Positions 59,129 through 64,000 of a stretch of DNA of 64,000 nt are shown here, piece after piece. The translations under genes and the position numbers were made by a program. Each line of letters starts with the position of its first letter. Positions within the stretch are counted from its first letter, which is position 1. The stretch is taken from the NCBI RefSeq assembly GCF_016907925.1, contig NZ_JAFBCZ010000009.1, positions 62,001-126,000 on the forward strand, in the 5' to 3' direction. The notes beneath the pieces were generated by a model. The model did no database searches, was not told the origin of the DNA, and saw only the letters and a program-made list of their open reading frames with translations. Source of the DNA: Herpetosiphon giganteus. GTDB taxonomy: Bacteria > Chloroflexota > Chloroflexia > Chloroflexales > Herpetosiphonaceae.

Positions 59129-59626
59129 TTAGAGGCTAACCTTGCCATGATCGCCAACATCTGGGCGTTCGCCAGTCACCAGCGCTGTCAAAAAGCCCTT
59201 GACTTGGACAAAGGTGCTATTTGGCGTATCCCAATATTCAACGACGCTTGGCTCGACCTTAATCAGGATAATGTTCGGGTCGTTTTCATCTTTAAACCAA
59301 GCTTTGGCAAATGGAGTCCATAACTCTTTGATTTTGGCCCGATCATCGACCAATTGGGCTTTGCCACTGACTGAGACATAGCGCGAGTCATCAACATTCA
59401 CAAAGGCTACGTTCACTTGTTTATCGTTGTTTAATTCATCGATCTTGCCACTATCGCGGCTGGTCATAAACCACAAATCGCCATCAAATTCTTTTTCTTG
59501 CACGACCATTGGGCGGCTGTGCAATGAATCATTTTGGGCAACCGTGGTTAACATAGCAATTTTAAAGCCTTTAAGTTGCTCGGCAACTTTGGCGATATTT
59601 TGTTGAACTGGGGTTTGCTCTGCCAT
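59129..59626 (-). CDS. Pyridoxamine 5'-phosphate oxidase-like flavin-binding protein (general stress protein 26 type)
   Basis: A 165-residue split-barrel protein. Family pattern: FKIAMLTTVAQNDSLHSRPMVVQ at about 20-42, LWFMTSRDSGKIDELNNDKQVNVAFVN and YVSVSGKAQLVDDRAKIKELW, closing with VKVEPSVVEYWD. Such proteins bind FMN or similar cofactors, and many are stress proteins of unknown substrate. AGGAGG... GGAGG lies before the ATG at 59626. Single gene, with its own terminator, divergent from the aldo/keto reductase gene. Confidence 0.88.
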   Translation of the reverse strand: MAEQTPVQQNIAKVAEQLKGFKIAMLTTVAQNDSLHSRPMVVQEKEFDGDLWFMTSRDSGKIDELNNDKQVNVAFVNVDDSRYVSVSGKAQLVDDRAKIKELWTPFAKAWFKDENDPNIILIKVEPSVVEYWDTPNSTFVQVKGFLTALVTGERPDVGDHGKVSL

Positions 59627-59749
59627 TGAAGTATCCTCCAAACTAGAATTTCTACTAGCTCATCAAGGCAAGAGCTATGCCAAGAGCCACGATAAATCCG
59701 TGGTATGATCAGATTGTAATTTCAGCATATCTTCACTTAGGAGGCTTCT

Positions 59750-60682
59750 GTGGAATATCGACGGCTAGGCAAAGCAGGCATGCGGGTTAGCGCCGTATCG
59801 TTGGGTGCATGGTTAACCTACGGCGGGAGTGTCGAAAGCGATATGGCCGCCCAATGTTTGCGGGCAGCAATCGACAATGGCATTAACTTTATCGATGTTG
59901 CCGATGCATATGCCTACGGCGAAGCTGAAAGAGTCGTTGGTGCAGTTATTCGCGATTACAAACGCTCGGATTTGGTGCTTTCTTCCAAGCTTTTTTGGCC
60001 CATGAGTAGCAACGTCAACGATCAAGGGCTTAGTCGCAAGCACATTATGGAATCAATCGATAAAAGCTTACGCCATTTTGGCACCGATTATTTGGATATT
60101 TATTTCTGCCATCGCTTCGACCCCAACACGCCACTTGAAGAAACTGTGCGCGCAATGAGCGATTTGGTTCAAGCTGGCAAGGTGCTGTATTGGGGCACAA
60201 GCGTTTGGGAAGCCGATCAAATTGAGCAAGCGGTCAGCATCGCTAAACAATATAATGGCTACTTGCCCCAAGTTGAGCAGCCCCGCTACAATATGCTCGA
60301 TCGCCATATTGAGCCAGCAATCATCCCAACCTGCGAGCAACACGGCCTTGGCTTAACCGTTTGGAGTCCGCTTGCCCAAGGGTTATTAACAGGCAAATAT
60401 AATGCTGGCGTGCCCGAGGGCAGCCGTGGCGCAACCACCAAATGGCTTGATCGCGAACTCAACGATAGCAATTTGCAAAAAATTCGCCAATTGACCGCAA
60501 TTGCCGAAGAGCTTGAGCTGACCACCAGCCAATTGGCCTTGGCGTGGGTCTTGCGCTTGCCGCAAATTAGCTCGGTGATTACCGGCGCAACCAAGCCCGA
60601 GCATGTGCTCGATAATATCAAGGCTGGCGAAGTGCAATTAAGCGCCGATGTTCAAGCCCAAATCGAAGCAATTCTGGCCTAA
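59750..60682 (+). CDS. Aldo/keto reductase (YajO/Kv-beta-like, AKR family)
   Basis: A 310-residue NADPH-dependent aldehyde/ketone reductase with a TIM-barrel fold. The catalytic tetrad is visible: Asp in NFIDVADAYAYGEAE, Tyr in that loop, Lys in LVLSSKLFWP and His in IYFCHRFDPNTP. NADPH-binding SPLAQGLLTGKY and SVITGATKPEHVLDN are typical of the potassium-channel-beta-like group. The GTG start at 59750 has AGGAGG six bases upstream. Single gene. Ends at a strong convergent terminator. Confidence 0.93.
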   Translation: MEYRRLGKAGMRVSAVSLGAWLTYGGSVESDMAAQCLRAAIDNGINFIDVADAYAYGEAERVVGAVIRDYKRSDLVLSSKLFWPMSSNVNDQGLSRKHIMESIDKSLRHFGTDYLDIYFCHRFDPNTPLEETVRAMSDLVQAGKVLYWGTSVWEADQIEQAVSIAKQYNGYLPQVEQPRYNMLDRHIEPAIIPTCEQHGLGLTVWSPLAQGLLTGKYNAGVPEGSRGATTKWLDRELNDSNLQKIRQLTAIAEELELTTSQLALAWVLRLPQISSVITGATKPEHVLDNIKAGEVQLSADVQAQIEAILA

Positions 60683-60690
60683 AATACACC

Positions 60691-60722
60691 GTGCGCCACC
60701 AACAGTTTTGTTGGTGGCGCAC
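60691..60722. terminator. Bidirectional terminator
   Basis: A perfect 13-bp stem GTGCGCCACCAAC/GTTGGTGGCGCAC with loop AGTTTT, between the aldo/keto reductase and VapA-like genes. Confidence 0.88.
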
Positions 60723-60734
60723 CAGCAAATACGC

Positions 60735-61202
60735 TTATTGCATCGTCCAAGTACCGCTGCCGCCAGTAACCGAGGCTGCCACGGCCAAAGCTGCCCCCGT
60801 AAAGTTGCCAAGGTAGTCGTTGCCGCGCCAGAATTGAATCGTTACCGCGCCGCCAACCCCAGAAACAACCGTCACTTGGAAGCTGCAATCGCCAACTAAT
60901 TGGTTGATAGGAACCCCAATATAGCCGCCAGCACTGGTACCACCACCAAGCCCAATGCCCCACATCGTGCCATAGAAGCGAATTTTTTGGTTATTATCAA
61001 AGGTCAAAATACATTCGCATGTACCATAAATGAAAGCAGTGGCAAATGTAGAAGTCCCAGTTGCGGTCGAGGTTGAAGCTGCGGTTAATTGATTTGGTGC
61101 ATTTTTATCAGCATCAGGAAACGCTTGCTTGAGTGATTCAACCGTAGCATCGTATTGGGCTTTTGCAATTGAAGCATAATCAATTTGTTGTTCAGTCGCC
61201 AT
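60735..61202 (-). CDS. Glycine-rich beta-barrel-like protein, possibly VapA-family
   Basis: A 155-residue protein. A helical start (ASIAKAQYDATVESLKQAF) is followed by a beta-rich Gly/Thr core: FATAFIYGTCECILTFDN, IRFYGTMWGIGLGGGTSAGG, FQVTVVSGVGGAVTIQFWRG and LGNFTGAALAVAASVTGGSG. The pattern and size recall the eight-stranded barrel of Rhodococcus VapA-type proteins, found in some bacteria and fungi. No signal peptide is seen, unlike VapA. The family call is tentative. Neighbouring the lectin gene, it may be another small released protein. Confidence 0.5.
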   Translation of the reverse strand: MATEQQIDYASIAKAQYDATVESLKQAFPDADKNAPNQLTAASTSTATGTSTFATAFIYGTCECILTFDNNQKIRFYGTMWGIGLGGGTSAGGYIGVPINQLVGDCSFQVTVVSGVGGAVTIQFWRGNDYLGNFTGAALAVAASVTGGSGTWTMQ

Positions 61203-61374
61203 TATTCATTCCTTTACTACACAAATTCTACAGTCCATTGAATCGATTCATACTTAAAACGTTCAAGCGCAGCAAATCCTGAATTATTTCAAAGGCTTAG
61301 ATAAAAATTGAATTACTAGCGCCAATCATAAAGCAATACAGGCATAGCAATGAGTATATGCCTAAAACAAAAAA

Positions 61375-61402
61375 CCAGCCATGATCAGCTGATCATGGCT
61401 GG
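61375..61402 (-). terminator. Terminator of lectin gene
   Basis: A 28-bp perfect palindrome (arms CCAGCCATGATCAG/CTGATCATGGCTGG) followed on the minus strand by TTTTTTG, 18 bp after the lectin stop. Confidence 0.9.
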
Positions 61403-61419
61403 CAAGCGAAGATTAAGCG

Positions 61420-61821
61420 TTATTGGAGTTTGCCACGAAAACCAATTGGGCCTTCGCCAGCATAAACCATTGTGCCATTCAGGGTTTGGCCGCCATCTTG
61501 TGAATTAACATCAAGATTAATCGGATTTTGGTTATCACGCCCACCGATCACCCACGTGCCACCTGGATGCCATGGGGCATCATCGCCACCCCATTGATTT
61601 TCAACAGCATAGTTGTTGGTACTGGTACGATTTGCGCGGAAGCCAATTGGGCCTTCGTTATTGTAGGTCATGGTTCCAGTAAATGTTTGGCCATTATCAG
61701 CCGAGGAAATATTGATTGCCACAACATTCTGGTTATCACGTGCGCCCAACACCCATGTGCCACCTGGATGCCAGGGTGCATCATCGCCGCCCCATTGATT
61801 TTCAACCCAATATGCGCTCAT
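61420..61821 (-). CDS. OAA-type high-mannose-binding lectin (two tandem repeats)
   Basis: A 133-residue lectin made of two ~66-residue repeats. Each has VENQWGGDDAPWHPGGTW, then G-RDNQN, a Q(T)-NGTM/FTGTM segment and EGPIGFR. This matches the Oscillatoria agardhii agglutinin (OAA) family, which folds as a compact barrel with one high-mannose site per repeat. Relatives occur in Myxococcus (haemagglutinin MBHA) and Pseudomonas. No signal peptide. Strong terminator. It may help to bind prey or other cells, but that is inference. Confidence 0.95.
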   Translation of the reverse strand: MSAYWVENQWGGDDAPWHPGGTWVLGARDNQNVVAINISSADNGQTFTGTMTYNNEGPIGFRANRTSTNNYAVENQWGGDDAPWHPGGTWVIGGRDNQNPINLDVNSQDGGQTLNGTMVYAGEGPIGFRGKLQ

Positions 61822-62002
61822 TCGGTTGGCCTCCTAAACTAAACCGTTGTACCAAGAGAACCCAGCTCGCACCACCACAAACCATCGTAGGCAAAAGAGA
61901 AGCTGTGATCAAGGGTTATTTGGTTGATTGCTGGCTCTGCATGTTAAACGCTGCTCAGTAAACAATCCTGAATAGTTTTAAACCTAAATTTTGATCAATT
62001 GC

Positions 62003-62473
62003 TCACGCTAAAAACCAAAGAAATCCCGTAACCGTGAGTGGCAGCCCAAGCGCCAGCAGTAGATTGATGCTCAATCGGAGCACTCGCCCTTCAGCAACCC
62101 GCCATTCAACGAAGATACTGCGCAGGATAATCCCAAGACTATTGCCAAAAAAGATCCAATAGCCCAATTCTACATTCTTAATCAGGAAGCCGAAGATTGC
62201 GATGCCATAAATAACGCAGAGCAAACCCAAACCCCAATGATGCAGCTTTTTTGCTGGCTGATAGAATAGCCCTAATCCCCGCCAACTAGCCATGGCCCCA
62301 ATAATTGGCCAAAAACACACAATCAGCCAAAGAATTGCTCCACAGATTATCAACAATCCTGAACCAAACGATAAAAACGGTGCTCCAACCGTTAAAAAGA
62401 AGGCTCCAGCCAGCCATATCAGAATCACGAACCCAAAAACAACCAAATATGAACTAAAACGCTGCAACCACAT
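62003..62473 (-). CDS. Small polytopic membrane protein, tandem paralogue A
   Basis: A 156-residue protein with four to five membrane helices (YLVVFGFVILIWLAGAFFL, LLIICGAILWLIVCFWPIIG, GLGLLCVIYGIAIFGFLI, a final LLLALGLPLTVTGFLWFL). Landmarks shared with the next gene upstream are WGLGLLC.IYG, W.FFGNSLGIILRS and EWRVAEGRVLRLSINLLLALGLP. The ATG at 62473 replaces earlier starts that fall in the duplicated leader. No function is recognised. About 80 bp before the start are copied in front of the second gene too. Confidence 0.65.
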   Translation of the reverse strand: MWLQRFSSYLVVFGFVILIWLAGAFFLTVGAPFLSFGSGLLIICGAILWLIVCFWPIIGAMASWRGLGLFYQPAKKLHHWGLGLLCVIYGIAIFGFLIKNVELGYWIFFGNSLGIILRSIFVEWRVAEGRVLRLSINLLLALGLPLTVTGFLWFLA

Positions 62474-63468
62474 AAACCTAAACCTCGCTATGCAATCGGT
62501 TGAATGAACCAAAGCTTAGCCGCAGCGCGTTACACTGCCGTTACAACGTTGAAGAGTTTTAGCGCCTATTTGATCCAATTAAGCCTTAAGCCACTAATTT
62601 AAAACAAAATGACAACTGCTCTGCTTTTTGGCTGGGTCGTACCAACAGACCCGATCGACGTAACGTGAATAAAGAAATAGAATGGAATGCGTTCTATAGT
62701 ATCCTAAGCGATAACTTGTTTCCTTAGGTTGATACACCCACTCCGTAGATGCATAATCATCGACATCAATATAGCGCCAGCCATATGGTTGCTTGCATTG
62801 CTCCCTAAATGCTAGCGAATCCAATTCAATGTCAAGTTCCAAGGATTGGGGATAATTGCCGTGTTGAGCATAATATTGGAAAAGTTTCTCAGCAGTTTGA
62901 TCAAGTGCAGCCTGAAATTTACAATCTTGATCCTTGATCCTAGGATATTCAATCAGTGTTTTAGCGCTGATTGGCAGCACAAGCGCAAGCAGCAGATTAA
63001 TCGTTAATCGGCGAGCGCGCACTTCGGCAACCCGCCACTCAATACAAACCGCTTCGCAAAAGAACACCAAGCCCATTACCTAAAAAGATCCAATCGCCAG
63101 ATAACCACGGGTCATCAATTATTAACAAGAGGATACCTACACCATAAATAAGGCACAGCAAGCCTAAACCCCAATAATGCGGCTTTTTTTCTGATCGATG
63201 GAACAACCCCATACTCTGCCAACTAATCACAGCCCCAGCAATTGGCCACCCATAGAAAAGCAACAAAATAGCTGCAAAAGCGACGAATGGCAGCATTGTA
63301 ACAATCACCAACAACATTGCACCCATAGGAATCAGAATAATAATGATCCCAATGATGATTACCAAGCCAAAAAAGCGCCCAAGCCACATAAACCAAAACC
63401 TCGCTATGCAATCGGTTGAATGAACCAGAGCTTAGCCGCAGCACGTTACAGCGTTGTTACAACGGCAG
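62472..63468. repeat. Duplicated leader and gene start (tandem paralogues)
   Basis: The leader segments 62472-62553 and 63388-63468 are near-identical (both contain CTCGCTATGCAATCGGTTGA and TTAGCCGCAGC). They lie in front of two homologous membrane-protein genes, so the duplication unit is about 915 bp and includes the control region. Confidence 0.85.
62594..63389 (-). pseudogene. Frameshifted membrane protein, tandem paralogue B
   Basis: Read from the ATG at 63389 the frame gives 116 residues (MWLGRFFGLVIIIGIIIILI... WIFLGNGLGVLLRS) and stops at 63039. The continuation EWRVAEVRARRLTINLLLALVLP lies in another frame. Comparison with paralogue A (LGIILRS-IFVEWRVAE) shows one extra base in TTTGTATTGAG, near 63040-63046. 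Joined, the protein would have about 264 residues. The membrane part would be followed by an extra C-terminal domain (DQTAEKLFQYYAQHGNYPQSLELD, RVCWYDPAKKQSSC), which recalls pilin-like or periplasmic folds and is absent from A. A sequencing error is possible. Confidence 0.7.
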
Positions 63469-63537
63469 ATGGGCTTTTACAGCGCGTGAATTTAACCATA
63501 TACACAAATATCACAATTTAATTAAATATTTTTAATG

Positions 63538-63543
63538 TATAAT
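63538..63543 (+). promoter_or_regulatory. -10 box of the metalloprotease-like gene
   Basis: TATAAT in an A/T-rich stretch, 37 bp before the ATG. The -35 box is not clear. Confidence 0.5.
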
Positions 63544-63579
63544 AGATAGGTATCCACTTCTACCTCTAGGAGGTTTGGC

Positions 63580-64000
63580 ATGCCCGGAAAACGTTCATCG
63601 TTGGTGATCGTTGCAGCCTTGGTGGTTGCATTGCTGAGTAGCTTTGCTGCCGCCACCCTCGTCACTCCTACCGCCGCTTCGTCCGATGGCTTTTGGCAAG
63701 ATGTGCAAGAAAGTCGGCTGGTGCAAAAAGGCGCACGCCAAATTGTACCAACCATCTATCGCACTGTCGGTCTCGATTTGGATGGCTTAAGCCAATATCT
63801 GGCCAAAGCGCCATTAGAGCAAGACCAAGCAGTAGCAAACTCGTTGTATACGCTGCAATTGCCCATGCCCGATGGCAAATTTGAGCAATTCCGCGTCGTC
63901 GAATCGCCAGTTATGCAGCCTGAACTTGCGGCGAAGTTTCCCGAAATTCGCACCTACCTGATCGTTGGGGTGGATACACCGAATCGTAGCGGACGCTTGG
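63580..64000 (+). CDS. Secreted metalloprotease-type protein, N-terminal part (partial)
   Basis: The gene runs off the window after 140 codons. AGGAGGT (63568-63574) precedes the ATG. Residues 1-32 are a signal peptide (LVIVAALVVALLSSFAAATL). The following region, ending FRVVESPVMQPELAAKFPEIRTYLI-VGVDTPNRSGRL, matches the propeptide that precedes secreted reprolysin-like zinc metalloproteases (pattern 'V.ESPVM.PELAA.FPEI.TY.G.G.D'). The catalytic domain is outside the window, so this is a family inference. Confidence 0.75.
   Translation, partial: MPGKRSSLVIVAALVVALLSSFAAATLVTPTAASSDGFWQDVQESRLVQKGARQIVPTIYRTVGLDLDGLSQYLAKAPLEQDQAVANSLYTLQLPMPDGKFEQFRVVESPVMQPELAAKFPEIRTYLIVGVDTPNRSGRL

Overview
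The window looks like a chromosomal segment of a filamentous predatory Chloroflexi bacterium of the genus Herpetosiphon. The strongest clue is a three-gene diterpene cluster (31253-34565) whose order and proteins match the kolavelool/O-methylkolavelool cluster that I recall being characterised in Herpetosiphon aurantiacus. Supporting clues are moderate G+C, Chloroflexi-style secreted proteins with Thr/Pro linkers, many two-component proteins, and predation-type secreted enzymes. The organism name is an inference; no rRNA or tRNA gene was seen.

Layout. 1-3042: end of a glycosyltransferase, a TylF-type methyltransferase, a small membrane protein and an RraA-like protein. 3153-4172: secreted lamin-tail-domain protein. 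4274-13769: mostly housekeeping, resistance and repair genes (hypoxanthine-DNA glycosylase, rifampin phosphotransferase, GNAT, SnoaL-like, MFS exporter, methyltransferase, MsrP/MsrQ). 13859-23375: plant-polysaccharide island, with a CBM2 cellulase carrying two near-identical GH6 domains and a GH74 xyloglucanase-CBM2, separated by a hybrid histidine kinase. Both glycosidase genes share a promoter/operator arrangement. 23705-27284: esterase, VWA lipoprotein, pentapeptide-repeat protein. 27285-28446: a 1.1-kb gene-poor stretch full of hairpins. 28447-35119: hybrid kinase, a stand-alone receiver protein, the diterpene cluster, and a second paralogous receiver protein.

35319-41697: surface metallophosphatase, a TolB-like lipoprotein and three adjacent secreted peptidoglycan hydrolases with related PG-binding domains (probably for prey lysis or wall turnover). 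41885-44812: a REC-wHTH-NB-ARC-TPR regulator. 44813-47860: repeat-rich zone with an AT-rich orphan gene between 76-bp direct repeats, and an ECF sigma/membrane-partner pair. 47855-56358: GNAT, DUF4268 protein, STAS sensor plus orphan ABC binding protein, Gfo/Idh/MocA oxidoreductase, trpA and an acyl/aryl ligase. 56481-64000: unknown proteins including a Tat-exported Trp/Pro-rich protein, PNPOx-like protein, aldo/keto reductase, a VapA-like beta protein, an OAA-type mannose lectin, a tandem pair of membrane-protein genes (one frameshifted), and the start of a secreted metalloprotease.

Most convergent gene ends carry clear hairpin terminators. Several intergenic spaces hold dispersed GC-rich palindromic repeats and heptamer tandem repeats. 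No CRISPR array, insertion sequence, prophage, tRNA or rRNA was found. Family assignments come from reading motifs by eye and from memory; no database search was run.
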